Assembly (NCBI GenBank): GCA_037126765.1
Contig: JBBCBC010000025.1
Location: 14,874,175 to 14,938,174, forward strand
Direction: 5' to 3'
DNA length: 64,000 nt
Source of the DNA: Stenogyne calaminthoides
Taxonomy: Eukaryota; Streptophyta; Magnoliopsida; Lamiales; Lamiaceae
A program made the position numbers and the translations under genes. Shown in pieces: positions 10,396 through 21,770 of this stretch (within the stretch, counting starts at the first letter, position 1; every line of letters starts with the position of its first letter). The notes under the pieces are model-generated. The model was given only the letters and a program-made list of their open reading frames with translations. It did not search any database and was not told the DNA's origin.

Positions 10396-11774
10396 TGATA
10401 AGTAGGAAATTGTGCATGTTTTTAGTTGCTTAAGTGCAATTTTATTGTACTCGATTCTGTTAGAATTGCATATTTTTCTACTTATGTGTACTTTGATGAT
10501 AAAATTCTACACTTGATCTATTTGTTGTGTTCTTAGGTGATTTTAGGGTCTTTTTGGAATATTTTTTATAAAGCTTGAGACGAGTTAAATATGAAGATAC
10601 AAATAGATGCAAGTTGATCAAGTCCAATTCGAGAAAAAGATTTGTATGGAAGAAAAAGCCCAATAAAAAGAAGTCTCATTGTTGAGTGCGGGAGAAAGTT
10701 GACGGCAATAGCTGGTGAAATGGGCCTGACACTTTATTTTGATAATATTTGGCCCAATCTGAAGAGCATATTTACATATGGACCTAACTAATGGGCCCAG
10801 GCGCCAGAGGATGACCTAATTAATAAAAGCCAAAGACGTGTGCAACAAGTAGAGGCAATCATATATATATAAGCCTTTCATTCATTAATTTGGGGAGAGG
10901 ACGCCGAATTGGAGGCGGCTGGAGGCTTACGCACGTACAACTTAGGAGAGAAGATGCCCGCAATTATATTTAGTTAGTACTTTTATCCTAACTCTAGGAA
11001 TTTCTGAACCCGTATTTAATATCGATGTTTTAATTCAAGACTTTTATGATATTTGTTTTTGAATTGTTTAATTTATCTGGTTTAAATTCTTGCGTATTGG
11101 AATTAATTAATTTAGATTGATCACATAGGTTAATTATTTTAATATGCCTGTTAGTTCTAAGCACATAATCCGTAATTGTTGTGTGTGGTGACAATTGGTA
11201 ACAACTAGTGATTCACTAGGGTGAATTAAACCAGGTTCTTACGGGTCGCGCTAAGTGTACTTGGGACTTTGTTTGCTCTCTATCATAGGGTTTAATGCTT
11301 TTAACTGGGTTAAATCTATAGGCTAACCTAGACTGCTTAGTTAGAAAGAATTTCTTGAAGGAGCGTCTTTTCAATTAAATACTTAAGGGATAGGACCGGG
11401 AAATCGAAGCGTTTTGATCCCCGAGGGGCATTAATCCTGAAAACAAATAGAGTAAACGTTGAGGTTGAAGCCGGCGTGTTAAGCCGGGGGATGAATGAAC
11501 TGCGAGTTTGGGTAATACTTACTTATTATTGAATTTTCTCTTGAATAATTATAGTTGCTTCATAGTTGTTATATGTTTCTTTATTATTTGCTTTTAGTAG
11601 TTCTTATAAAAATCCAATCCAACCCCCATTTTTCTTGTTTGTCCCTATAAATTCATACAATTAGTATAACAATTATTCTACATTCCCTGTGGATCGACCC
11701 CTTACTTGCCACTACTACGAGTTAGTAGGGTAGATTTGGGTATTTATTTTTGTCGCACCTCTACAGTGCGGTCA
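10396..11774 (+). repeat. 5' LTR of element H
   Basis: 1,379 bp, starting TGATAAGTAGG and ending GTGCGGTCA. It matches 14,725-17,644 once the 1.5-kb Mutator-like insertion there is discounted. Differences between the two LTRs are scattered substitutions and a short indel near 15,103, so insertion is not very recent. Confidence 0.95.
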
Positions 11775-11779
11775 AATTT

Positions 11780-11797
11780 TGGCGTCGTTGCCGGGGA
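11780..11797 (+). promoter_or_regulatory. Primer-binding site of element H
   Basis: TGGCGTCGTTGCCGGGGA lies five bases after the LTR. It is one base from TGGCGCCGTTGCCGGGGA, the primer site typical of Athila-type plant gypsy elements (usually attributed to tRNA-Asp). Confidence 0.85.
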
Positions 11798-12069
11798 ACG
11801 GTGTGAATATTTTTTGTGCTTTTCGTGTGTGATTTGTGGGGCTTATTTTTCTGTTATTTTATTGAGTATTTTGGTATCCTAGTTGTTAAATTTTCACCCC
11901 TATAATCCCCCGTTTATTTCGTGTGTCGTTGCAATTTTCTGCAATTTTGACACTGGGTTACCTAGTGTCACTGTTGCAGTGAAATCTTTGCAGCCCCTTT
12001 TTGCTCTTTTTTTTTTCTTTCATTTTTTTGTTCGGCTTCACGTGCTTCTATATCTCTTATTCAGGCGTC

Positions 12070-12715
12070 ATGGCAGTTGAACGAACTTTGAAAGAACTCG
12101 CAAACCCACCGCCTGTGCATCAATTACTTTGCATAGTTTATCCTCCTGCTGCTAATAATTTTTCGCTTAAACCTAGTTTAATACATTTGTTGACTAAGTT
12201 TTACGGTCATGCAGGAGAGGATCCATACATGTACTTGAGGGAATTCCATATGGTGTGTTCTAATATGAGACCTGTGGAGGCGACCGATGAAATTGTCAAA
12301 CTGAAAGCCTTTCCGTTCTCATTGAAGGACTCAGCAAAGGAATGGTTTTACTATTTGCCTTCCGCAACGGTCACTACTTGGGCTCAAATGGAGCAAGTGT
12401 TCTTACAGAGGTACTTTCCAGCATCTCGGGTGTCAAGTTTACGCAAAGAAATTTGTGGTGCGAAGCAAGCCCAAGGGGAAACTCTCTACGAGTACTAGGA
12501 GCGATTCAAGAAGTTGGTGGCAAGTTGTCCCCAACATCAGATTCCTGAGCAGCTCTTGATCCAGTTCTTCTATGAGGTTTTGACCCTTACAGACCGTAGC
12601 TTGATAGATGCGGCAAGTGGAGGGGACCTAGTGATAAAACTCCAGAGCAAGCACGAGCTCTCATTGCGAAAATGGCAGAAAATTCTCAACAATTTAGCCA
12701 TTGTGATGCACCATT
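12070..12715 (+). pseudogene. Element H gag (Retrotrans_gag), interrupted by a stop
   Basis: From the ATG at 12,070 the frame encodes a plant gypsy capsid with the Retrotrans_gag pattern: a 'FYGHAGEDPYMYLREF' segment, then 'LKAFPFSLKDSAKEWFYYLP' and 'FLQRYFPASR'. It stops at TAG 12,496-12,498, where family members have Trp (YEYWERF); a single G-to-A change explains it. The frame continues in homology (ERFKKL...CP.H..P..LLI..FY) to about 12,715. Gag would form the capsid in the cytoplasm. This copy can make at most the N-terminal 142 residues. Confidence 0.88.
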
Positions 12716-13456
12716 GAAAATGGTACAAGAGGTAAGTGAATCACCCATTAATGATAAATTAATTGAGCTAACCTCTTTCGTGAGAATACTTGTAGCAGGT
12801 GGAAATCAAACTCAAACATATGAATATGACACATTTCCAAGAGGAGGCTAAATCGAGCATAACGAGATTGGTATTTCAAGTGGGTCAATTGATTACCGCC
12901 GTCAACCAATTGCAGGAGCAAACTGATGGGAAGTTGTCATCCCAACCTGAAATTAATCCCAAAAATGTGAATGTTGTCACGGTGACGAGTGGAAGACAGT
13001 TGGAGGAAATCAAAGAGCATGTGCCTTCAATAAAAATTGATGAGAATAAGGAACAAGTTTCGATGATTGACCTTTGGGTTACCCGGTAGAAGCGACCAAT
13101 AGAACCCGACACGGGCTAACCAAAGGTCAAAGCGGCTTTGAGTGAAAAATGAGGTACTCTCCTCCCAGTCAATTCCTATTATTCCTAATTCACTTTCATT
13201 CTCATGCAGATTCCAAGAAGTAGTGAAAGAGGTCATCAAAGAGCATTTGGCAGTTGGCGCGTTCCAGATGAGTGAGGTTTATGTACCGCTGTTTGAGTCG
13301 ATGAAGCAAATTTTGGGATATGTTATGTTCTTAAGGGAGCTACTCACCAACTATCAAAGGCCTAAGGGGAATGAAAAGATCATCATGGGAGGAAGTACTG
13401 CTCGTCAATATAAATTGACATTTGATAGAAAGGAGTACTTCACTCCTATCATATGA
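12716..13456 (+). pseudogene. Element H remnant of the gag-protease spacer
   Basis: Short frames at 12,799-13,089 and 13,142-13,456. The second has the order 'VPLFESMKQILGYVMFLREL' followed by a basic stretch, which resembles the conserved segment just upstream of the protease in plant Athila/Tat gypsy polyproteins (a 'P..EAL.QMP.Y.KFLK.IL..KR' pattern). Homology ends about 13,450 with no DTG/DSG protease motif, marking the left edge of the pol deletion. Confidence 0.6.
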
Positions 13457-14724
13457 AAAATGGGTATTGGTCGTCGAGCTAAAAGATGTTAAACAAAAGC
13501 GCTCTACGGGAGGCAGCCCGTATTTTATTTTTATTTTTGTTTTTTTTCGTATTTTTTTTCCCTTTTAGTTGTCTTCTTTGTGTGTCTTTCTCAATTTTGT
13601 TGCAGGCTTTCCAGTGCGTGAAGTGATTGAGAATTGTGGATTACTAGTAGCGCCTACACTCTCCAGTTTATCCGGTTATACTCTTTCTCTTATCTTGCTC
13701 TCTCTTTCTTGTGCATATTTATTTTTGTCGCTTGTGGACAAGCAACATATTAAGTGTGGGGGGATGAGACATTGATATATTTTTGGTTGTGCATGGAGAA
13801 GTGAAGTCGCAATGATGAGTCAAGCATTATATTTTTATTTTTCTAAAGGTATGTGATATTATTGTTTTGTGGTACATTGTGGAGTTCTGGTTAAATTTGC
13901 TTTGTTTGATGCATGCGGATGTTGTGAGTAGATGAAGGTTTCATGAGAGGGTCCTTTTGAGTTTATGATAGTAAATTGGTGAATTGATGAGTTATGGTCC
14001 TAAGTTGTGCTTTGATCCCTTGTAATTAAAGTAGTCTAATTAGGTTGTTTGATAGATGATGCATTTGTGGTGTACCCCTTAAGGTTGGAAAAAAAAAATT
14101 GATGTGGTTAGGAGAAAAAGGAGTTTAGTTGAAGAATTGTGTAACAAACAAAAAGTCTGTACAACTGCCTATTTTTAGGGGCTCGAAAAAAAGAAAGAAA
14201 GAAAAAAAAAGGAATGAATTTGAGCTAAAACCTAACGATGGAGTGAAGTTGCGGTTTTGCGTTTGGAAAAAAAAAAGGTGCTGAGATAGCTGCCTACTTT
14301 CGGGGGTTCGAACGTTCAAAGTCGGAAATAATTAGAGCTAAAACCCGACAAGTAGAGTGGTGCTGCAGACCTTAGAAAAAAATAATAAGGAGATAGAGGG
14401 TACACTAGGATGCAGAGTTTGTTTGGTTACCTATTTTAGATGAAACAAATTGTAGGGGAGTCGAAGTATGGTAAGGGGCTTAACGAGTCAATGAGTTGAG
14501 GATCTATCGTAAATGATGTTGGGAACTTGAGTGAAAATCTTCTAAAGCTCACGATTTCTAATTGTATTGATCTTAGTCTGGAATTTCATGAGTTGCTGCT
14601 ACTTAGCTTTAGTGTCACGTTTTGTGTGTAGAGAGGACATGAGTGAGCCTCTTAACTTCTCCTTTGCTAACTTGATTGTGCTATTTTACTTGAGGACAAG
14701 TAAAGATTTAAGTGTGGGGGGATT
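13457..14724 (+). other. Element H 3' untranslated region and two polypurine-tract motifs
   Basis: No gene. At about 13,477-13,528 lies a 'gagctaaaagatgttaaac..gcgct..gggaggcagcccg' run that is characteristic of the 3' region of Athila-like elements. A polypurine-tract motif taagtgtggggggat occurs twice, at 13,751 and at 14,709; only the second abuts an LTR. Between them are poly(A)-rich runs and an imperfect duplicated segment of roughly 115 bp around 14,160-14,370 ('agctgccta...ttcg' followed by 'gagctaaaacc'). Confidence 0.7.
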
Positions 14725-15375
14725 TGAAAAGTAGGAAATTGTGCATGTTTTTAGTTGCTTAAGTGCAATTTTATTGTACTCGATTCTGTTAGAATTGTAT
14801 ATTTTTCTACTTTGATGATAAAATTCTACACTTGATCTATTTGTTGTGTTCTTAGGTGATTTTAGGGTCTTTTTGGAATGTTTTTTATAAAGCTTGAGAC
14901 GAGTTAAATATGAAGATACAAATAGATGCAAGTTGATCGAGTCCAATTCGATAAAAGGATTTGTATGGAAGAAAAAGCCTAATAAAAAGAAGTCTCATTG
15001 TTGACTGCGGGAGAAAGTTGACGGCAATAGCTGGTGAAATGGGCCTGACACTTTGTTTTGATAATATTTGGCCCAATCTGAAGAGCATATTTACATATGG
15101 ACCATGGAAGGTAATTAAGGCCTAACTAATGGGCCCAGGCGCCAAAGGGTGACCTAATTAATAAAAGCCGAAGACGTGTGCAACAAGTAGAGGCAATCAT
15201 ATATATATAAGCCTTTCATTCATTAATTTGGGGAGAGGACGCCGAATTGGAGGCGGTTGGAGACTTACGCACGTACAACTTAGGAGAGAAGATGCCCGCA
15301 ATTATGTTTAGTTAGTACTTTTATCCCAACTTCGGGAATTTCTGAACCCGTGTTTAATGTCGATGTTTTAATTCA

Positions 15376-16896
15376 GGGATTTAAATCGATTTGGTCCCAT
15401 AACTTTGGATCTTTATTGAAATGGTCCCGTATATATCACATGTTTCAATTTAGTCCCGTATGTTTTCAATTTGTGCCAATTTAGTCCCAAGGCGCCGGAG
15501 ACCGATTAAACTAGCCAAAACGACGTCGTTTTTTGGGGCGTGTTTTGCACGTGCCCCTAATTTCGATCGGGAAATGTTGACTTGCATCGAATTGGACACG
15601 TGGCATGCCACATGTGTATTTTGCCAATTAAAAAAATGAAAAAAGAAAATAAAATGACACATCATTTTTATTACAAATAAAAATAAATCAAAACTAAATT
15701 AAATAAATATATATATTTAAATATTAGAATTGACTAATTAAATGACACTCCCCCTCGTCTCCACCGCCATCATGCCCCCATCGAGCTCCAAACCCCTCAA
15801 CGTGAATTCCCCAAACTGCCCCTCCCTCTGCCGCCACTCCCCCTCGTCTCCACCGCCATCTCCCCCTCGTCTCCACCACCATCATGCCCCCATCGAGCTC
15901 CAAACCCCTCAACACGAATTCCCAAACGCCCCTCCTCCGCCACCACTCCCCTCCGCCCCCTCGACCTCCTCATTTTCATCCTCGTCTTTTTCTCCGCGCG
16001 TTCCTAATCACCTCATCTTTTTCAGATCTGTTCAATCGCTGCACCCTAATTTTGCCCCTTTTTCGCCGATCAAGGCGCTTTTCTACCACCACTTGATTTC
16101 CAGGCCCCCAATCGCGATTCATTTTCTTCACTTTGTTCTCTGCGTCGTTTGTAGGGTTTTGTTGGTTTTCGGAGCTATCTTTCGGGCATAGGTCGAGAAG
16201 GTGTGGGCGAATTGGGTGTAGAGGGTTGAAGAAGTTAGGTGTGGGCGAATTGGAGTTCGATTTGGTGCTGCAGGGGGAGGAATTGCTGAGAAAGGGGGAT
16301 GAAATTAAGGCGGTGAGAGATGTGAATCGAGGTGGGGGTGAGTGTCGATTTGGAATCGATTTTGGAATGACGGACCCCCACCTCGGTTTTGGAATATCGA
16401 TTTGGTGGTGGCGACACATTTCTGAATGGGCGGACTGAGGCGAGGTTGGGGATGACGGTGGTGAAATCGGCGGCGGCGCCATCGGGGAGAGTCGGGGACG
16501 TCGAGGGTGGAGGTGGGACGCTGATTTTTTTTAATTTTGATTTTTTTTATTTAATATTAAATTTGAATAACTTAATTTAATTTTGAATTTTTTTAATGTT
16601 AATTAATGATGTGTTATTTTTATTTTTGTTTTTCATTTTTTTAATCAGTGTAATATATATGTGGGCCACCACGTGTTCAAGTCGATGCCAGTCAGCTTTC
16701 TCCGATCGAAATTAGGGGCGTGTGCAAAACACGCCCCAAAACACGACGTCGTTTTGGCTAGTTTAACCGGTCTCCGGCGCCTTGGGACTAAATTGGCACA
16801 AATTGAAAATATACGGGACTAAATTTAATCATGAGATAAATACGGGACCATTTCAATAAAGGTCCAAAGTTATGGGACCAAATCGATTTAAATCCC
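15376..16896. mobile_element. Mutator-like element (possible Pack-MULE)
   Basis: 1,521 bp with long terminal inverted repeats: the left end begins GGGATTTAAATCGATTTGG and the right end is its inverse. Similarity extends inward for about 200 bp or more, including aacgacgtcgtttt and the cggagac/gtctccg region. It is flanked by the 9-bp direct repeat TTTAATTCA (15,367-15,375 and 16,897-16,905), and the other LTR of element H shows the empty site. A 9-bp TSD with long TIRs is diagnostic of the Mutator superfamily. No transposase is present. Confidence 0.93.
15740..16520. other. G+C-rich interior of the Mutator-like element, candidate captured host sequence
   Basis: Between AT-rich sub-terminal parts lies about 780 bp with sharply higher G+C. 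It has a C-rich plus-strand start (CCACCGCCATC, CCCCATCGAGCTCC) containing a tandem duplication of about 112 bp (starts near 15,756 and 15,868). It then looks like plant 5'-UTR/first-exon sequence ('cagatctgttcaatcgctgcaccctaatttt', 'tttgtagggttttgttgg'). Frames at 15,742-16,191 (+) and 15,976-16,482 (-) are open but low complexity, and I recognise no domain. Confidence 0.5.
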
Positions 16897-17644
16897 TTTA
16901 ATTCAAGACGTTTATGATATTTGTTTTTGAATTGTTTATTTTATATCGGTTTAAAATTCTTGCGTATTGGAATTAATTAATTTAGATTGATCACCTAGGT
17001 TAATTGTTTTAATATGTCTGTTAGTTCTAAGCACGTAATCCATAATTGTTGTGTGTGGTGACAATTGGTAACAACTAGTGATTCACTAGGGTGAATTAAA
17101 CCAGGTTCTTACGAGTCGCGCTAAATGTACTTGGGAATTTGTTTGCTCTATATCCTAGGGTTTAATGCTTTTAATTGGGTTAAATCTATGACCTAACCTA
17201 GACTGCTTAGTTAGAAAGGTTTTCTTGAAGGGGCGTCTTTTCAATTAAATACTTAAGGGATAGGACCGAGAAATTGAAGCTTTTTGATCCCCGAGGGGCA
17301 TTAATCCTGAAAACAAATAGAGTAAACGTTGAGGTTGAAACCGTCGTGTTAAGCCGGGGGATGAATGAAATGCGAGTTCGGGTAATACTTACTTATTATT
17401 GAATTTTCTCTTGAATAATTATCGTTGCTTCATAGTTGTTATATGTTTCTTTATTATTTGCTTTTAGTAGTTCTTATAAAAATCAAATCCAACCCCCATT
17501 TTTCTTGTTTGTCCCTATAAATTCATACAATTAGTATAACAATTATTCTACGTTCCCTGTGGATCGACCCCTTACTTGCCACTACTACGAGTTAGTAGGG
17601 TAGATTTGGGTATTTATTTTTATCGCACCACGATAGTGCGGTCA

Positions 17645-17649
17645 TTACT
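17645..17649. repeat. Target-site duplication of element H (right)
   Basis: TTACT, the second copy of the duplicated target; element B coding sequence resumes immediately. Confidence 0.95.
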
Positions 17650-19250
17650 GGAGTCTCGTATGTCGATGGTTTAAAGCACAACCTGTTATCGGTTTCACAA
17701 TTCTGCGACAACGGATTCAGCGTTGAGTTCTCGACTGATCAATGCGCTATCAAGAATCGAGCCACTCAACAGATTTTGCTAACTGGTTCCAGAAAAGGAA
17801 CGATCTACACTGCAGACTGGAACAGTTGTCCAAGAAATGCATGCCTGATTGTTAGGAGTTCCAAAAGTTGCAGTTGGCTCTGGTACATGAGAATGAGTCA
17901 TCTGAACTTTAAAACTCTTAACAAGATAGCAAGGATGTCCCTGTTTGAGGGTCTCCCGAATGAGGTATTCTCTAAGGATCAGACATGTGTCGCTATCAGA
18001 AGGGAAAACAGGTTAAAGCCTCATTTACGGGATTCCAGGACCAGCATCCAGCAGAGTACTGCAACTGCTCCACATGGATTTATTTGGACCAGTTACACCA
18101 CTAAGTTTTAGCGTACGCAAATACACTCTGGTAATTGTGGATGATTATTCCAAGTTTACCTGGGTTGTATTCTTGTATAAGAAGAATGAAACTACAACAA
18201 AGATACCTGAGTTGCTCAAGAAATAACAGAATGAGAAGGGTGTCAGTATCGTAAAAATCAAATCAGATAAAGGTACAGAGTTTCTGAACTCCTTTATAAC
18301 TGATATTTGCACTGAGTTTGGTATACAACATGAAACATCAGCTGCCAGAACACCACAACAGAATGGCGTAGCAGAACGGAGAAACAGAACACTCAAAGAA
18401 GCTACTCGCACAATGTTGGCTGCACATGCAACTCCAAACCGCTTTTGGGCAGAAGCTATCAACACTGCATGTCACACTCAGAACAAATGTTCTCTAACTG
18501 AGATTCACTTCAAAACACCCTATGAACTGTGGAAGGGCAGAAAACCTCGTGTTTCTTACTTCCATATTTTTGGGTGCAAGTGTTTTATTCACAATAATGG
18601 GAAGAGTCAGTTGAAAACATTTGAAGCTAAGGCAGATAAGGGTGTATTCTTAGGATATTCCTCAACCAGCAAAGCTTTCAGGGTGTTCAACAGGCGAACC
18701 CTAGTTGTGGAGGAGACACCTCATGTGGTCTTTGATGAGGCATCTTCTGAACAAGAAAAATATGCCTCAAAACAAGCAGTACCAGATCAACCAGTACCTG
18801 ATGCTCAGAAAATGGATCAGTTAAGTATCAAAGAAAAGGGATCAGATCACGTAACAGTGTATGTTCCTAACTTTGGTCTTAATGATTCACCAGGTCAATC
18901 AGACCCGAAGGTACGTAAAACTGTCGATGAAGAAGCTGGTATAGTTGAGACAGTAACAATTGAACCATCTGGTTCAGGGGGAACACCTGATGTTCCGACG
19001 GATAGACATCAGCCTATGATGATTCCAACATCAGCTGAGACTTGTCCATGCCAAGTGGATCCTATTAATGTACCTCTCCCAACCTCTAGTGACTCAATAT
19101 CAAAAGAGGATGACAATGTCCAAACTGATATACATCAGAAAAGAAGGAATTGGTTGAAAGACCATCCGACTGATCAGATAATCGGTAATCCTAATGCCCG
19201 AGTCCAAACTAGACATCAAGTTGTGAAAATGCTATGTATTGTTGTTACCT
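17650..19250 (+). pseudogene. Element B protease end, GAG-pre-integrase and integrase (broken)
   Basis: Coding resumes with the protease C-terminal 'YVDGLKHNLLSVSQ' motif. A GAG-pre-integrase zinc region follows near 17,880-18,010, where the expected WH is WY and a frameshift at about 17,993 removes a Cys. A further frameshift lies near 18,100. The integrase core then follows to about 18,540, with the second acidic residue in 'KSDKGTEF' and the Glu in 'ERRNRTLKEA'. One internal TAA (about 18,224) is visible. A long acidic/proline-containing linker (about 18,740-19,200) leads to reverse transcriptase. The integrase would insert cDNA into the genome; this copy is dead. Confidence 0.88.
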
Positions 19251-20737
19251 GTCTTTGAAGGAACCTACCACAATAGAAGAAGCCCTACATGATGCCAGCT
19301 GGATTCTAGCTATGCAAGAAGAACTAGAGCAGTTCGAGAAGAATCAAGTCTGGAAACTTGTAGACAGACCAACTCACCAAGATGTGATTGATACTAAGTG
19401 GGTTTTCAAGAAAAAGATCGATGACAATAATGTCATCACCAGAAATAAGGCAAGACTTGTTGCGAAGGGGTATTCAGAATTAGAAGAGATTGATTATGAT
19501 GAGACCTTTGCACCAGTCGCTCGCCTGGAAGTCATTCGGCTGTTTCTGGCGTATACTCCACAGAGGGTTTACTGTGTATCAGATGGATGTAAAGAGTGAA
19601 TTTTTAAACGGGGTACTAGCGGAGGAAGTTTATGTAGAACAACCTTCAGGCTTTGAAAAAGGCAACCAGGTGTACCGTTTAAGAAAAACTCTTTATGGCC
19701 TAAAATAGGCTCCCCGAGCTTGGTATGATACACTATCCCAGTTCTTGATAGACAGTGGATTCACTAAAGGAGTCATAGACAGAACCTTGTTTAGAATAGA
19801 AGATGGTGAAGACATTCTGATGGTTCAGATTTATGTGGACGATATTATCTTCGGATCTCTCAACAAGAACTTGTGTGATAAATTCAGCAAACTGATGCAA
19901 GGGAAATTCGAGATGTCCATGATGGGTCAGATGAATTACTTTCTGGGTCTTCAAGTTAAACAGAGTACAGAAGGGATATTCATATGTCAGGTAAAGTATA
20001 CTAGGAATTTGTTGGCTAAGTTTGGAGTTCAGAATAACAAGGTAGCCAAAATTTCTATGATGACTTGATTCAAGATGGATCCAGATGAAAACGGTCAGAA
20101 AACTAATCAGAAAGAATATAGGACTCTCATTGGATCATTACTATACCTGACTGCCAGTAGACTAGATATAACTTTTGTAGTAGGTGTATGTGCCAGATTT
20201 CAGGCAAATCCGATGCAAAACCACCTGGAAGCAGCTAAGCGGATTCTTAAGTATCTGAAGGGGACAATAAACCTTGGTTTATTCTACCCATCAGATGACA
20301 ATCTAGAGCTTAGTGGGTATTATGATTCTGATTATGGAGGTTGCAGAATAGACAGAAAGTCAACCTCAGGTACATGTCAGTTCTTAGGAAGTAAACTTAT
20401 CTCTTGGTTTTCAAAGAAACAGACATCTGTTGCCACATCTACTACTGAAGCAGAATACATGGCCGCATGAAGCTATTGCTCCCAACTGCTCTGGCTCAAT
20501 CAACAGCTAAGGAATTATAACATCATAGCTACGAACATGCCCATATTCTGTGACAGTAATAGTGCTATTGCAATCACTCAGAATCCTATTCTACATACAA
20601 GATGCAAGCATGTGGACGTCAGACATCATTTCATAAGAGATCATGTGGAAAAGAAGAATATCATAATGGAAAAGATCCATACTGATAAGAAGAGAGCTGA
20701 TATCTTAACCAAGCCACTAGCTGAAGTCAGATTCTGA
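19251..20737 (+). pseudogene. Element B reverse transcriptase and RNase H (broken)
   Basis: Copia-type RT: 'W..V.RP....I.TKWVFKKK', 'KARLVAKGYSE', then the catalytic 'YVDDIIFGS' near 19,833-19,860. A frameshift lies near 19,540. A TAG at 19,706-19,708 falls in the invariant 'YGLK-QAPRAWY' segment (CAG to TAG), a TGA is near 20,066, and another stop is at 20,468. RNase H shows 'SGYYDSDYGGCRIDRKSTSG' and 'STTEAEYMA', with the C-terminal 'KHVDVRHHFIRD' block. These enzymes would copy the RNA to cDNA. At least four lesions rule out function. Confidence 0.9.
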
Positions 20738-21770
20738 AAACTATGTAATGAGCTAGGACTTCTGGACTTAGGAGAAGATGCACCAGATTTCTTTGGTGGA
20801 TTGGTCTCCAAGACCAGTTGATTAAGAAACTGACCAGAAAAGGAGGATCAGTTGAGAAATAGAATCTCAACTGATCAGGAAGGATCAGTAAGGAACTAAT
20901 CAGAAAAGGGATAACTGTTGAAGGGTGAACTTCAACTGACCAGATAGGATCAGAAGAAAACTGATCAGAAGACTGGGACATTGTTGGGAAAATACTAAGG
21001 ATTAGGCTACAATCAGTAAGGTCAACAGTAATCAGGCGAACCAGATCAGAACAAAGTGGTAACTGACTGATTACGATATCAGTCAGTCAGATACATTTTT
21101 TGATTTATCCTTTTATAAGCCTATGCTAATCTATGCTAGTTATTACTGTGCCCATTACTTTGTGACGTCATGTCTGCAAGCATTTAATGCGGACGTTGAG
21201 TTTTTATATTAAATGCATTTATTGCGAGTTTTTAAGTCCAAAAGTTTGTCGTTTTAAATCCTTGACCGCACGATTTAATTACTTTTCAACCGCTTAATCT
21301 TGACCGTCCGATTAAAACACGGACACTCAAGTACTCTAAAAAATATTCGTGCAAAATATTTTCCCTCCCACCTATTTAAAACCCTAAACCCATTTTCTGA
21401 AAACCTTTCGCATTATCGTATTCAAACACTCAAACTTATCCAAAAAGTTTTCCAAACTCAAAACACTCATCCAACGATTAAAACTTATTTCAAAATCATC
21501 AAATCGCTTTTCTGGTAATTCTTTGAATTTATTATTCTTGAATACTAAGCATTAAGGTTATGAGTTGTATATGTTGTAATGTTCATATGTTCATGTTGTA
21601 ACAGATTTAATCTGACTTATGCTTAACACTCTGAAAATTATGAACAATATACATAATTGGGGATTCTATATTTTTGCAAATGCTTTACATATTGCTCTAC
21701 TGCACTTTGCATTGTTGAAAATCTTACGGGTTTTGGAAAACCTAATTTGAGCTGTGTATGTGTTTGTAGA
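20738..21770 (+). other. Element B spacer between pol and the extra ORF
   Basis: About 1 kb without coding signal. The first 250 bp are rich in gatcag/ctgatc words like the LTR. At 20,992 there is a TGTTGGGAAAA word identical to the LTR start, but no LTR follows. The region 21,240-21,520 is C-rich on the plus strand and looks like an RNA leader for the downstream frame. Confidence 0.6.

Larger units (their letters stand above)
10396..17644 (+). mobile_element. Element H: Athila-like Ty3/gypsy, pol-less, nested in element B
   Basis: A complete LTR retrotransposon with matching LTRs, a 5-bp TSD (TTACT), primer site, gag, remnant of the gag-protease region, 3' untranslated region and polypurine tract. 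There is no reverse transcriptase, RNase H or integrase: the coding part jumps from the gag-protease region (about 13,450) to the 3' region. It is thus a non-autonomous deletion derivative that would have needed proteins in trans. The primer site and the 3'-region signature are those of Athila-type gypsy elements. It carries a Mutator-like element in its right LTR. Confidence 0.93.
14725..17644 (+). repeat. 3' LTR of element H, split by a Mutator-like element
   Basis: Starts TGAAAAGTAGG after the polypurine tract and ends GTGCGGTCA before TSD TTACT. Removing the insertion and one copy of its 9-bp TSD leaves about 1,390 bp, close to the 1,379 bp of the left LTR. Confidence 0.93.

Noticed and set aside
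20992..21010. TGTTGGGAAAA at the end of element B pol as a possible LTR start
   Set aside because: Only the first bases resemble the LTR. The next sequence is unrelated and there is no CA end, primer site or TSD.
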